A stretch of DNA of 64,000 nt, taken from Lacinutrix jangbogonensis (lineage in GTDB: Bacteria > Bacteroidota > Bacteroidia > Flavobacteriales > Flavobacteriaceae). The stretch spans positions 34,026 to 98,025 of the forward strand of contig NZ_JSWF01000046.1 of the NCBI RefSeq assembly GCF_000797445.1, read 5' to 3'. This document shows positions 25,789-34,523 of the stretch, one piece after another; within the stretch, counting starts at the first letter, position 1; the number at the start of each line of letters is the position of its first letter. The position numbers were made by a program, and so were the translations under genes. The notes under the pieces were generated by a model. The model was not told where the DNA came from, made no database searches, and worked only from the letters and a program-made list of their open reading frames with translations.

Positions 25789-26407
25789 CGCTAAATTTTA
25801 ATTTTGATTTGATGTGATTCATTATAAACTGAACAGCATCCTCAACCGTTTGTTCTTCTGTTCTAATTTCTATTTCAGGATTTTCTGGTGCTTCATAAGG
25901 TGCAGAAATTCCTGTCATGTTTTTAATCTCACCAGCTCTTGCTTTTTTATACAAGCCTTTAACATCTCTACGCTCGCATTCCTCTAAACTAGTGTTTATG
26001 TAAATCTCTACAAAGTTAACATCTTTAACGATATTTCTAATATTCTCTCTGTCTTTTTTATACGGAGAAACAAATGCTGCTAATACAACTAAACCAGCAT
26101 CTACCATTAAATTTGCTGTTTCAGCTATGCGTCTTATATTTTCTGTTCTGTCTTCAGGTGTAAAAGTCAAATCTTGATTTATCCCTTTTCTAATATTATC
26201 ACCATCAAGCGTATAGGTCTTTACTCCTTTTTTATGTAAAGCTTGTTCTACTACATTAGCTATTGTTGATTTGCCGGAACCTGAAAGCCCTGTAAACCAT
26301 ATTAAAAAAGAGTTGTGCTTATTTAAAGCTCTTCTATCTTCTTTATTAACCTGATAATCTTGAGTAATTATATGTTTACTAATGTCAGTCTTTTTTTGTT
26401 CTTTCAT
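25781..26407 (-). CDS. cysC: Adenylyl-sulfate kinase
   Basis: The 208-residue enzyme phosphorylates APS to PAPS. Walker A is FTGLSGSGKSTIANVVEQAL (about 38-57), with YTLDGDNIRKGINQDLTF and the lid/substrate block FVSPYKKDRENIR and GLYKKARAGEIKNMTGI, all typical of CysC. It is a stand-alone kinase with about 30 extra N-terminal residues. The start overlaps the DUF2061 stop by 23 bases. PAPS from this operon could feed sulfotransferases or, with reductases encoded elsewhere, assimilation. Confidence 0.95.
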   Translation of the reverse strand: MKEQKKTDISKHIITQDYQVNKEDRRALNKHNSFLIWFTGLSGSGKSTIANVVEQALHKKGVKTYTLDGDNIRKGINQDLTFTPEDRTENIRRIAETANLMVDAGLVVLAAFVSPYKKDRENIRNIVKDVNFVEIYINTSLEECERRDVKGLYKKARAGEIKNMTGISAPYEAPENPEIEIRTEEQTVEDAVQFIMNHIKSKLKFSDE

Positions 26408-26816
26408 CTAAACCGTAATTTATTTTATACCATAATCTTTCATGGAAATAATATAATATCATTTTTGTTACTACTTCCGCAAAACCAATTTTTAATCCTG
26501 TTAATGGGTTTCCAGAAATAAACCAAGCTAATAGCATGGTGTCTAAGGTGCCTATAAAACGCCAAGTTATAGTCTTTGCTATGTGTCTTTTTCTGCTTTC
26601 TAGCTTTACACCATCTTTAGTGAGGTTTATTTTAAACCAAGCGCGTTCATGTAAATAATATAAAACCATTTTAGTTGCAACTTCCGCAAGGCCTATTTTT
26701 AAACCAGTAAATGGATCTCCAGATATAATCCATGATAAGATTACTGTATCTATGGTTCCTACAATTCTCCAAGTTATGGTTTTTGCAATATGTCTTTTAA
26801 ATGATGAATCCGACAT
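26385..26816 (-). CDS. DUF2061 membrane protein with internal duplication
   Basis: The 143-residue protein consists of two nearly identical DUF2061 units. RHIAKTITWRIVGTIDTVIL (about 8-27) and RHIAKTITWRFIGTLDTMLL (about 77-96) are each followed by a hydrophobic segment and TGLKIG.AEV.TKM.LYY.HER.W. Each unit has about two membrane helices. DUF2061 genes recur beside cysC/cysQ-type genes in bacteria, so a role connected with sulfate or PAPS metabolism is likely, but none is proven. It starts immediately after the cysQ stop (TAAATG). Confidence 0.85.
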   Translation of the reverse strand: MSDSSFKRHIAKTITWRIVGTIDTVILSWIISGDPFTGLKIGLAEVATKMVLYYLHERAWFKINLTKDGVKLESRKRHIAKTITWRFIGTLDTMLLAWFISGNPLTGLKIGFAEVVTKMILYYFHERLWYKINYGLDERTKKD

Positions 26817-27614
26817 TTATTTAGAAACTAAAAACCAAGGGTTTAGTAAGTTTTCTTTGTTATATAGTAATTCTTGATTTGTTTCTTTTGAAATTACATG
26901 TATTCCAACAGCGTTACAAATTGCTTGCCCTGCTGCTGTATCCCATTCCATTGTTGGTGCAAATCTTGGGTAAACATCAGCATTACCTTCTGCAACTATA
27001 CAAAATTTTAATGAGCTTCCTTTAGAAACGACTTCCACCTCTTTTCCTTCGTTTTTTATAGCATCTACAAAGTCCAAAGTTTCTGGACTCATATGCGAAC
27101 GACTTCCTACTATTTGAACAGGGTTTGAGTTTAGCGCTTTTGGTTGTAATTTAACTGCAGCCCTATAAACAGCTTCAATAGAAACCTCATGAGAGTCAAG
27201 TTGCGCTTTAAACGCCTCATTTTCAGCAACGTTTGCAACATAAATAGTTTTAGTAACTGGCACATAAATAACACCTAATTCTGGCTTGCCATTTGTCACT
27301 AACGCAATGTTTACTGTAAACTCTCCATTACGTTTAATAAACTCTTTTGTGCCATCTACTGGATCTACAATCCAACATTGGTTCCATCGTTTTCTAGTAC
27401 TGTATTCGGTTTGTTTATTTTCTTCAGAAATAATTGGAATATTAGTTGGCACCAAAAAAGTATTTATAATATCGTTTGCTCTTGTATCTGCTTCGGTTAA
27501 TGGCGATTTATCGTCTTTATATTCTACTTCAATTTTAGAGTTGTAGACGTCCATAATTACTTTACCTGCCTTTAAACTAGCTTCAATTGCGATTTCTAAT
27601 TGCTTATTTTTCAT
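26817..27614 (-). CDS. cysQ: 3'(2'),5'-bisphosphate nucleotidase
   Basis: The 265-residue Li-sensitive, Mg-dependent phosphatase of the inositol-monophosphatase superfamily converts PAP to AMP, removing the by-product of PAPS use. Motifs are DDKSPLTEADTRAN (about 34-47), SEEN, DPVDGTKEFIKRNGEFTVNI (about 86-105) and the C-terminal EWDTAAGQAI (about 223-232). It is the first gene of the cys operon. A perfect palindrome, TGTAACTGTTACA, lies 13 bases upstream. Confidence 0.93.
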   Translation of the reverse strand: MKNKQLEIAIEASLKAGKVIMDVYNSKIEVEYKDDKSPLTEADTRANDIINTFLVPTNIPIISEENKQTEYSTRKRWNQCWIVDPVDGTKEFIKRNGEFTVNIALVTNGKPELGVIYVPVTKTIYVANVAENEAFKAQLDSHEVSIEAVYRAAVKLQPKALNSNPVQIVGSRSHMSPETLDFVDAIKNEGKEVEVVSKGSSLKFCIVAEGNADVYPRFAPTMEWDTAAGQAICNAVGIHVISKETNQELLYNKENLLNPWFLVSK

Positions 27615-27626
27615 TTAAATTTAATA

Positions 27627-27639
27627 TGTAACTGTTACA
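27627..27639 (-). promoter_or_regulatory. 13-bp palindrome upstream of the cys operon (candidate operator)
   Basis: TGTAAC-T-GTTACA is a perfect 6+1+6 palindrome just upstream of cysQ. Its half-site resembles the GTAACAA/TTGTTAC repeat upstream of the M16 pair. Palindromes of this length are expected by chance several times in 64 kb, so only the position makes it noteworthy. Confidence 0.3.
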
Positions 27640-27739
27640 GTGTCTAACGATATTGCTATAACAACTTGGTTAAACATTTGCTAATTTAGTTTTTATTATA
27701 ATATTTCTTTCCTTACTTTGTATTTTAAAGTTGAAATAA

Positions 27740-28213
27740 ATGAAAAAAATAATAGTACTTCTGCTTACGGCCTCATTTTTGTTGTCTTGCAGTAGCTCAA
27801 AAGTTGTGAGGGAATCTCAAAAAACAATTAAAGGCCAATGGTCTCTTAACTCCGTAAATTATAGCGAAGCTGGAACATACAAAATATCGTTGCTAAATGA
27901 TGTTTCGAAGGAGTGTTTCGAAAACAGTACTTGGCAGTTTATTCCTAATAATAACTCTGGAACTTATAGTATATTGAATAGCGATTGCAATACTGGAGAA
28001 AGAAACTTCAATTTTACTATACAAGAAGTAGATAAAACCACAGGTTTATATAACTTTCTTTTAAAGCCGACAGATGCCAAAGGAAAAAGTGAAACAAACC
28101 AAGGTTTTAGATTAAATCTGTCTCAATTATCGGATACAACCATGCAATGGCAACAAACAGTAACTGTAGATGGAAAACCTTTTATAATTAACATGAACTT
28201 TTCTAAACTATAA
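27740..28213 (+). CDS. Lipocalin-like lipoprotein
   Basis: The 157-residue protein has a lipoprotein signal (MKKIIVLLLTASFLLSC) and a small beta-barrel-like body beginning IKGQWSLNSVNYSEAG, with FENSTWQFIPNNNSGTYSI. This fits the short lipocalin-like families of Bacteroidota. It is followed after 6 bases by an OmpA-like lipoprotein gene, a pairing that suggests envelope homeostasis. Ligand unknown. Confidence 0.75.
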   Translation: MKKIIVLLLTASFLLSCSSSKVVRESQKTIKGQWSLNSVNYSEAGTYKISLLNDVSKECFENSTWQFIPNNNSGTYSILNSDCNTGERNFNFTIQEVDKTTGLYNFLLKPTDAKGKSETNQGFRLNLSQLSDTTMQWQQTVTVDGKPFIINMNFSKL

Positions 28214-28219
28214 TTTATT

Positions 28220-28927
28220 ATGAAATCAAAAATATATAAAATTTCGAGTGCACTATTAACTTTATTATTGGTGTTTACTTTATCCAACTGCAACGCTGTA
28301 AAAAATACGAATAATAAGCAAAAAGGAGCCGTAATTGGGGCTACAGGTGGTGCCATTTTAGGTGCTATTATTGGTAACAATGTTGGAAAAGGTGGTAATG
28401 GCGAACTAGGAGCAATTATCGGCGGAGTTCTTGGTGGTGGTGCAGGTGTACTTATTGGTAATAAAATGGATAAGCAGGCTCAAAAAATTGAAAATGAAAT
28501 TCCTGGTGCTGTTGTAGAACGTGTTGACGATGCTATTGTAATTACTTTCGATGAAAATAGTGGTGTTTATTTTGACACAGCAAAATTTTATGTTAATGAT
28601 GCTTCACAAGTAAACTTGAATAAATTAATTGGGATTTTCAAAGAGTATCCAGATACCAATATTCTAGTAGTAGGCCACACAGACAGTGTGGGAACGGAAG
28701 AAAGTAATATGACTCTTTCTAAAAACAGAGCCTACGCCGTAACAAATTATATTACAGGCAAAGGTGTAAATGGTGTAAGACTTGAAACCAATTGGTATGG
28801 AGAAACTCAACCAAAGCATGATAATTCGAATGCAGAAGGCAGAGCGAAAAACAGACGTGTAAATATTGCGATTGTTCCAAACGAAAAAATGAAGAATGAT
28901 GCCGAAACAGAAGCTGGTGAAAACTAA
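28220..28927 (+). CDS. OmpA-family lipoprotein with glycine-zipper domain
   Basis: The 235-residue protein has a lipobox (LVFTLSNC), then a glycine-zipper segment (GAVIGATGGAILGAIIGNNV and IGGVLGGGAGVLIGNKMD, about 34-85) that probably inserts in or packs on membrane. An OmpA-like peptidoglycan-binding domain follows (about 110-220), with TNILVVGHTDSVGTEESNM, LSKNRAYAV and GRAKNRRVNIAI. It probably tethers the outer membrane to the cell wall. It is co-transcribed with the lipocalin-like gene, and a strong terminator follows. Confidence 0.9.
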   Translation: MKSKIYKISSALLTLLLVFTLSNCNAVKNTNNKQKGAVIGATGGAILGAIIGNNVGKGGNGELGAIIGGVLGGGAGVLIGNKMDKQAQKIENEIPGAVVERVDDAIVITFDENSGVYFDTAKFYVNDASQVNLNKLIGIFKEYPDTNILVVGHTDSVGTEESNMTLSKNRAYAVTNYITGKGVNGVRLETNWYGETQPKHDNSNAEGRAKNRRVNIAIVPNEKMKNDAETEAGEN

Positions 28928-28947
28928 CTAATAAAATTTAATATTTG

Positions 28948-28982
28948 AAGGCCTCATTAGTAAATAATGAGGCCTTTTTTTT
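28948..28982 (+). terminator. Intrinsic terminator after the OmpA-like gene
   Basis: A perfect 12-bp stem, AAGGCCTCATTA / TAATGAGGCCTT, with loop GTAAA is followed by a T run. The next gene converges on it. Confidence 0.9.
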
Positions 28983-29460
28983 ATTGTCTTGGTATTCTAG
29001 TTGAATGCATCATCTCTAATTTCCATTTAGAATTCTGCTTCACGGCAACAATACTCTCCAGCCATTCATACTTTCCTAAAATAGTATCTTTCTTAAAAAT
29101 CGCGTAGTTGTGATAAGCCATCCAAACACGATTCCCTTCTTTCCTAGCTTTAAAGAAATCAAACCTATTTATTCGTTTAGAACCATCATCCCTAAGTTTT
29201 GCTTTTTTACACCAATTAGAAATCGTGTCATTAGTCCAAATTTCTCCATGTTCTAGCAATATAAAATCGTCTGTTTGATATTTTAATATTGCATCTTCAT
29301 TTTTATCGGCCCATACATCATCAAAAACACCTTGCACAACTTGCTCTACTGCTTTAAATGCTTCTGCGTTTGTTTCTGGAGTTTCTTTTTCTTTTTGACA
29401 ACTCGTTATGATAAAAGTTAAAATAAAAAGTAATTTAAAAAAATGTTTCATTGTGTTCAA
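28981..29460 (-). CDS. SnoaL/NTF2-like lipoprotein
   Basis: The 159-residue protein has a lipoprotein signal (KLLFILTFIITSC) and a cone-shaped NTF2-like body: VVQGVFDDVWADKNEDAILK, DFILLEHGEIWTND and the C-terminal WKLEMMHSTRIPR. SnoaL-like lipoproteins are frequent in Bacteroidota and mostly uncharacterised. A second Met (at 29451) is an equally good start. The stop overlaps the terminator of the OmpA-like gene. It diverges from tex. Confidence 0.7.
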   Translation of the reverse strand: MNTMKHFFKLLFILTFIITSCQKEKETPETNAEAFKAVEQVVQGVFDDVWADKNEDAILKYQTDDFILLEHGEIWTNDTISNWCKKAKLRDDGSKRINRFDFFKARKEGNRVWMAYHNYAIFKKDTILGKYEWLESIVAVKQNSKWKLEMMHSTRIPRQ

Positions 29461-29509
29461 TTTTTAAATGATTGTTAAATCTTATTTTAGCAGTATAATT
29501 AAAATGCTC

Positions 29510-31636
29510 ATGATTACTCTACTAAATTACATAATTTCTAGAACCAACCTCGCAGAATCTTCAATAAAAAGCACTATAAAATTACTAAACGAAGATTGCA
29601 CAGTGCCTTTTATTTCTCGCTACAGAAAAGAAGCTACAGGTAATTTAGACGAAGTTCAAATTAGTGATATCGTAAAATACAAAGAGCAGTTTGACTCTTT
29701 AGAAAAACGAAAAAAGGCAATTATTAAAGCTTTAGAAGAGCAAGCTGTTTTAACCGCAGAGTTAAAACAAAAAATTGAAGGTTGTATGGATTTAATAACT
29801 CTTGAAGACCTTTACTTACCATTCAAGAAAAAACGAAAAACGAAAGCAGAATCTGCAAGAAAAAATGGTTTAGAACCATTGGCTAAAATAATAATGAGTC
29901 AGAATGCAAATGATTTAGAATCGATTGCTTTTAAATATGTAACAGGTGAAGTACACACTATAGATATTGCATTAGAAGGCGCAAGGCATATTATAGCCGA
30001 ATGGATTAACGAACGCACAGACATTAGAAATAACTTACGAAACCAACTAGAGCGCCATGCACAAATTTCTACTAAAGTTATTAAGGCAAAAATTGAAGAA
30101 GAAAAAGCTCAGAAATTTAGAGACTATTTCGATTGGTCGGAAAGTTTACAACGTATTCCGTCTCATAGATTACTCGCTATATTAAGAGCAGAAAACGAAG
30201 GGTTTATAAGAGTGAAAATTGAAATTGATGCGCTAAAAGCATTAGAAAATATTGATAGGAAAATTATTAGAAGCAAGAATGCTTGTGCAGACCAAATAGA
30301 ACTTGCCATGGCCGATGCCTATAAACGTTTATTATTTCCTTCTCTAAGCAATGAAGCTTTAAGTAAAGCTAAAGAAAAAGCAGATGAAGCTGCAATTTCC
30401 GTTTTTGCAAAAAACTTAAAACAGTTACTTTTAGGATCTCCTATAGGAGAAAAGCGTGTTTTGGCTATTGATCCTGGTTTTAGATCTGGTTGTAAAGTGG
30501 TTTGTCTTGATGCACAGGGTGGTTTAGAATATAACGAAACCATTTATCCGCATCCTCCACAAAACGACAGTATTGGAGCTACAAAAAAAATAGCGTCTTT
30601 AAGTAAAGCCTATAAAATTGAAGCTATTGCTATTGGTAACGGAACCGCTTCTCGAGAAACTGAAGCATTTGTTAAAAAAATTCAGTTTAAAAATGAGATA
30701 CAAGTATTTATCGTTAGTGAAGCTGGCGCTAGTATTTATTCAGCTTCAAAAATTGCAAGAGATGAGTTTCCAAATTACGATGTAACGGTTCGCGGTTCTA
30801 TTTCTATTGGAAGACGTTTGCAAGATCCATTGGCAGAATTAGTTAAAATTGATGCTAAATCTATTGGTGTTGGACAATACCAACACGATGTAGACCAAAA
30901 TAAGCTACAGAAACAATTAGATGTTGTTGTAGAAAATTGTGTGAATGCGGTTGGTGTAAATATTAATACCGCAAGTGTTCCTTTACTGAGTTCAGTTTCT
31001 GGGATTGGACCAAAATTGGCTCAAAATATTTTTAACTATAGAAACGAGAATGGTGTTTATACATCAAGAAACGCCATTAAAAAAGTACCGCGTTTAGGCG
31101 GAAAAGCATTCGAACAAGGTGCTGCATTCCTAAGAATTAAGGATGCTAAAAACCCATTAGACGACTCTTCAGTACATCCTGAAAGTTATAAAATAGTCGA
31201 AGAAATAGCAAAAGATGAAGGTGTTACTCTCCAAGAATTAATTGGTAACGAGGCTATTCTTTATAAAATAAATTTAAAAAAATACTGTACAGAAACTGTA
31301 GGACTTTTAACATTAGAAGATATAACTAAGGAATTAAAAAAACCTGGATTAGATATTAGAGAAACTGCTAAGGTGTTTAGTTTTAATCAGAATATTAAAT
31401 CTATAACCGATTTGCATTCTGGGCAATTATTACCAGGAATTGTAAATAACATTACCGCTTTTGGTTGTTTTGTAGATGTTGGTATTAAAGAAAGTGGATT
31501 GATTCACGTTTCCAACTTATCAGATCGTTTTGTAAAAGATGTAAATGAACATGTACATTTACATCAACAAATTATTGTAAAAGTATTAGAGGTTGATGTT
31601 GCTAGAAAACGCATTCAATTAAAATTACATAAATAA
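29510..31636 (+). CDS. Tex-family RNA-binding transcription accessory protein
   Basis: The 708-residue protein has the full Tex architecture: N-terminal helical domain (PFISRYRKEATGNLDEVQI), YqgF/RNase H-like domain (VLAIDPGFRSGCKVVCLD, about 325), tandem helix-hairpin-helix (SVSGIGPKLAQNIFNYR, about 495) and a C-terminal S1 domain (GIVNNITAFGCFVDVGIKES, about 633). Tex influences transcription and RNA turnover. The frame is open to 29468, but MITLLNYIISRTNL at 29510 matches the usual start. Another Met lies two codons earlier. Confidence 0.95.
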   Translation: MITLLNYIISRTNLAESSIKSTIKLLNEDCTVPFISRYRKEATGNLDEVQISDIVKYKEQFDSLEKRKKAIIKALEEQAVLTAELKQKIEGCMDLITLEDLYLPFKKKRKTKAESARKNGLEPLAKIIMSQNANDLESIAFKYVTGEVHTIDIALEGARHIIAEWINERTDIRNNLRNQLERHAQISTKVIKAKIEEEKAQKFRDYFDWSESLQRIPSHRLLAILRAENEGFIRVKIEIDALKALENIDRKIIRSKNACADQIELAMADAYKRLLFPSLSNEALSKAKEKADEAAISVFAKNLKQLLLGSPIGEKRVLAIDPGFRSGCKVVCLDAQGGLEYNETIYPHPPQNDSIGATKKIASLSKAYKIEAIAIGNGTASRETEAFVKKIQFKNEIQVFIVSEAGASIYSASKIARDEFPNYDVTVRGSISIGRRLQDPLAELVKIDAKSIGVGQYQHDVDQNKLQKQLDVVVENCVNAVGVNINTASVPLLSSVSGIGPKLAQNIFNYRNENGVYTSRNAIKKVPRLGGKAFEQGAAFLRIKDAKNPLDDSSVHPESYKIVEEIAKDEGVTLQELIGNEAILYKINLKKYCTETVGLLTLEDITKELKKPGLDIRETAKVFSFNQNIKSITDLHSGQLLPGIVNNITAFGCFVDVGIKESGLIHVSNLSDRFVKDVNEHVHLHQQIIVKVLEVDVARKRIQLKLHK

Positions 31637-31692
31637 TATAAATTAGTATAAAAGTAGATTTATAACCTCTAAGAAACGACAATAATTACCCT

Positions 31693-32598
31693 ATGCTAAA
31701 AATCGCTTACCACCCAATTTATTGTCATCCTTTACCAGATGGACATAGGTTTCCAATGCTTAAATATGAATTGCTTCCAGAGCAATTAATTCATGAAGGT
31801 ACATGTACAAAAGATAATTTTTTTGAACCTGAGCGCATGATAAACGAAGCGCCCATTTTTGCCGTACATACACCAGAGTATTTTTACGACTTATTGAATA
31901 TTACGCTAGACAAAAGAGCTGCAAGAAAAATTGGGTTCCCTTTAAGTGAAGTATTAGTAGAACGTGAAATCATTATTGCAGATGGCACAATTAAAGCTAG
32001 TAAATTTGCTTTGGAACATGGAATTGCTATGAATATCGCCGGTGGGACGCATCATGCGTACACAAATCATGGTGAGGCATTTTGCATGCTAAATGACCAA
32101 GCAATTGGTTCTAGGTATCTTCAAAAAAATCAATTAGCAAAGAACATATTAATTGTAGATTTAGATGTACACCAAGGGAATGGAACGGCCGAAATTTTTA
32201 AAGATGATGCTTCCGTTTTTACCTTTTCTATGCATGGTAAAAACAACTATCCGTTTAAAAAAGAACGTAGTGATTTAGATATTGCTTTAGAAAATAATAT
32301 TGGTGACACAGAATATCTATCTATTTTGCACAAAACACTTCCCTATTTAATAGCACAACAGAAACCAGATTTTATCTATTATTTATGTGGTGTAGATGTA
32401 ATTGCTACAGACAAATTGGGTAAATTAAATTTATCTCTTGATGGTTGCAAAGCACGGGATCAATTTGTTTTAGAAACATGCAAATCACATAATATTCCGA
32501 TAATGTGCAGCATGGGTGGAGGTTATAGTCCTGATATAAAAACTATAATAGATGCACATGCCAATACCTTCAGGCTTGCTCAAGATTTATTTTTTTAG
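31693..32598 (+). CDS. Histone deacetylase-like amidohydrolase
   Basis: The 301-residue zinc hydrolase of the arginase/deacetylase superfamily shows GGTHHAYTNHGEAFCMLND (the catalytic His pair, about 118-136), the zinc ligands in LIVDLDVHQGNGTAEIF (D and H) and YLCGVDVIATDKLGKL (D, about 234), and CSMGGGYSP near the end. Bacterial members deacetylate polyamines, acetoin-related compounds or proteins. The substrate cannot be told from sequence. It lies 56 bases after tex. Confidence 0.9.
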   Translation: MLKIAYHPIYCHPLPDGHRFPMLKYELLPEQLIHEGTCTKDNFFEPERMINEAPIFAVHTPEYFYDLLNITLDKRAARKIGFPLSEVLVEREIIIADGTIKASKFALEHGIAMNIAGGTHHAYTNHGEAFCMLNDQAIGSRYLQKNQLAKNILIVDLDVHQGNGTAEIFKDDASVFTFSMHGKNNYPFKKERSDLDIALENNIGDTEYLSILHKTLPYLIAQQKPDFIYYLCGVDVIATDKLGKLNLSLDGCKARDQFVLETCKSHNIPIMCSMGGGYSPDIKTIIDAHANTFRLAQDLFF

Positions 32599-32653
32599 AG
32601 AAAATAGAAACAATTTTCATCCTTATTTTGAAACATCTTTGTTTAATGCTTAT

Positions 32654-33031
32654 TTAAGTTGCTTGCAGTAATAGTAATCCCATGGCAATACAAATAAATG
32701 GAAGTGCAAAGAGTAAAACAAGATTAAACTTTGGTGCTTTCTTTCTATTAAACTTAGCATTCATCACTTTTCTAGTTTTTCCATTATAACCAATCCAATT
32801 TTTAAAATGAATAGCTAAGGCTAACATAACAAATAGTGTCCAAGCTTTGTTGCTTGATATGGCATCGACATGCAACTGACTAAAAAAAGCTGCAAAAAAA
32901 CAACCCAATAGAAACGCTAGTGCTATTTGAAACAAGGAGGTGTAAAACAATGCAATGGTATTTGCCTTTTGTTTGTAGCGCTCTTTATATCGAGAGAAAA
33001 TAAAATAAAATAATTGGTCAAAAATTGTCAT
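32654..33031 (-). CDS. Small membrane protein, unknown function
   Basis: I do not recognise this 125-residue protein. It has three hydrophobic segments (IALAFLLGCFFAAFFSQL, AWTLFVMLALAIHF, FNLVLLFALPFICIAMGLLL) separated by basic loops (YKERYKQK, KTRKVMNAKFNRKK). It stands alone, tail to tail with the HDAC-like gene, and starts just downstream of the terminator of the DUF5689 lipoprotein gene. Confidence 0.6.
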   Translation of the reverse strand: MTIFDQLFYFIFSRYKERYKQKANTIALFYTSLFQIALAFLLGCFFAAFFSQLHVDAISSNKAWTLFVMLALAIHFKNWIGYNGKTRKVMNAKFNRKKAPKFNLVLLFALPFICIAMGLLLLQAT

Positions 33032-33044
33032 GTCTTAAAATTAA

Positions 33045-33076
33045 AAAAACCTGATAGCATAAACTATCAGGTTTTT
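33045..33076 (-). terminator. Intrinsic terminator of the TonB receptor/DUF5689 operon
   Basis: A 13-bp perfect stem, AAAAACCTGATAG / CTATCAGGTTTTT, has a further run of T on the minus strand and lies 21 bases past the lipoprotein stop. Confidence 0.88.
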
Positions 33077-33097
33077 AATATAGTATTGAAAAAGATA

Positions 33098-34492
33098 TTA
33101 GTTACCTGTAACTTCTAAATTATCTAAGTGATATCTAGTAGATGCACTAGGATCTGAACCTTCATAAAAGAAACCAAAAACAGCAGTACCTTCAACACAA
33201 GATACATTTATTGGTCCTACAGTTTCAAAATTTCCAAAAGTCCCAGATGGACCTGTTGGAATTGTTGCATCTAATAACGACCAGGTTGCAGTTGTTGGGT
33301 CACCTGCATAATCTGTAGAAACATAAACTGATAAATTTGTACCATTATCATAACTCGCTTGAACATCAAAAGATATTTCTTCTCCTGTTGTAGTATCCAT
33401 ATCAAGTGCTGGTGTTACTAACCATACATTTGCATCAGTATTATTTGAACTAAAGGCAGAGATACGAGAATAATTATTACCACCGAAACCACTAATAAAC
33501 CAATCTGTGCTAGTTCCGTCTATATTAATATTATCCCAACCTTCAGTTGCATAATCACTAAAGCCTTCAAAATCTTCTTCAAAGATTACAGTACCTCCAC
33601 CTGAAGGACCTGTACACTCTAAAAAATCTGGATCGCAACGGTCTGGATTGTCAAAGTTAATACCTTCTGGAGTATTAATATAAATGGTATAAAAATCGTC
33701 AAAGAAATCTCTTGTTAATATACCCTCAATAGACCCTCTGTTAATTGGTAATTGTAAACCTTTAAAATCTGAAAAAGTACTAGTACTTAATATAACAGAA
33801 CCTCCTGTTGCACAATTTTCTAATAAACGTTCTCCATCAAAACTATCATTAGTTTCAGATGCAAAAGACTGTCCCATTAGGCTTCTATTAAATTGCATAT
33901 CTACTAATTTAATATACTGACTTTCTAATGCATCACTAAAATCAGAAACACTAACTTCTTTAGCGATAATAGTTCCAACCTCTGCAGCTCTAAATATATA
34001 CTCAGAAACTTGAGTATTTGGTATTCTATTTATTTCATTACCTTCTAAACGTCCTAATTGGATTACACCATTGTTTAAACCAACGCTCAATCCATTTAAT
34101 TTAATAAAAACTTTACGTCCAAACTCATATTGAGTAAACATTGGATTTTTATCCACTTGAATAACTATCGCTCCTGTTGGATTTTCTGCTCTATCTTGGA
34201 TCACTATTTGCTTGAAAAAATTCCCACCTTCATCACTAGACACTACATATCCTTCTGTGTATTTATCAGACACTCCAACTCCTGACTCTTCATAAGTTAC
34301 TGCATCTCCACTACCACTTGTAAAGTTTCCTAATACAGAACTAATTGGATTAAATTCCGCTCCACTTACTGGATATTCTGTAATTCCTGAAATTCCTGTA
34401 GGAACTTCAAATTCGTCGTCTTTAACACAGCCCGTTATTACAACTAAAGCGATTAAAAGCACTGCTATTTTGTTTAAATTGAATTTTTTCAT
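33098..34492 (-). CDS. DUF5689 / choice-of-anchor J lipoprotein, partner of TonB receptor
   Basis: The 464-residue surface or periplasmic lipoprotein has signal IALVVITGC. The first part (about 50-290) has the OB-fold-like DUF5689 pattern, with YTEGYVVSSDEGGNFFKQIV and GSIEGILTRDF. The C-terminal part (about 305-464: IFEEDFEGFSDYATEGWDNI, NVWLVTPALDMD, YHLDNLEVTGN) is a choice-of-anchor J/cleaved-adhesin jelly roll. It lies 31 bases downstream of the large TonB receptor, in the SusD position, so it probably captures the ligand for that receptor. Confidence 0.85.
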   Translation of the reverse strand: MKKFNLNKIAVLLIALVVITGCVKDDEFEVPTGISGITEYPVSGAEFNPISSVLGNFTSGSGDAVTYEESGVGVSDKYTEGYVVSSDEGGNFFKQIVIQDRAENPTGAIVIQVDKNPMFTQYEFGRKVFIKLNGLSVGLNNGVIQLGRLEGNEINRIPNTQVSEYIFRAAEVGTIIAKEVSVSDFSDALESQYIKLVDMQFNRSLMGQSFASETNDSFDGERLLENCATGGSVILSTSTFSDFKGLQLPINRGSIEGILTRDFFDDFYTIYINTPEGINFDNPDRCDPDFLECTGPSGGGTVIFEEDFEGFSDYATEGWDNINIDGTSTDWFISGFGGNNYSRISAFSSNNTDANVWLVTPALDMDTTTGEEISFDVQASYDNGTNLSVYVSTDYAGDPTTATWSLLDATIPTGPSGTFGNFETVGPINVSCVEGTAVFGFFYEGSDPSASTRYHLDNLEVTGN

Positions 34493-34523
34493 TTTTATTG
34501 AATTTATTTTTTTTGAAATATAT

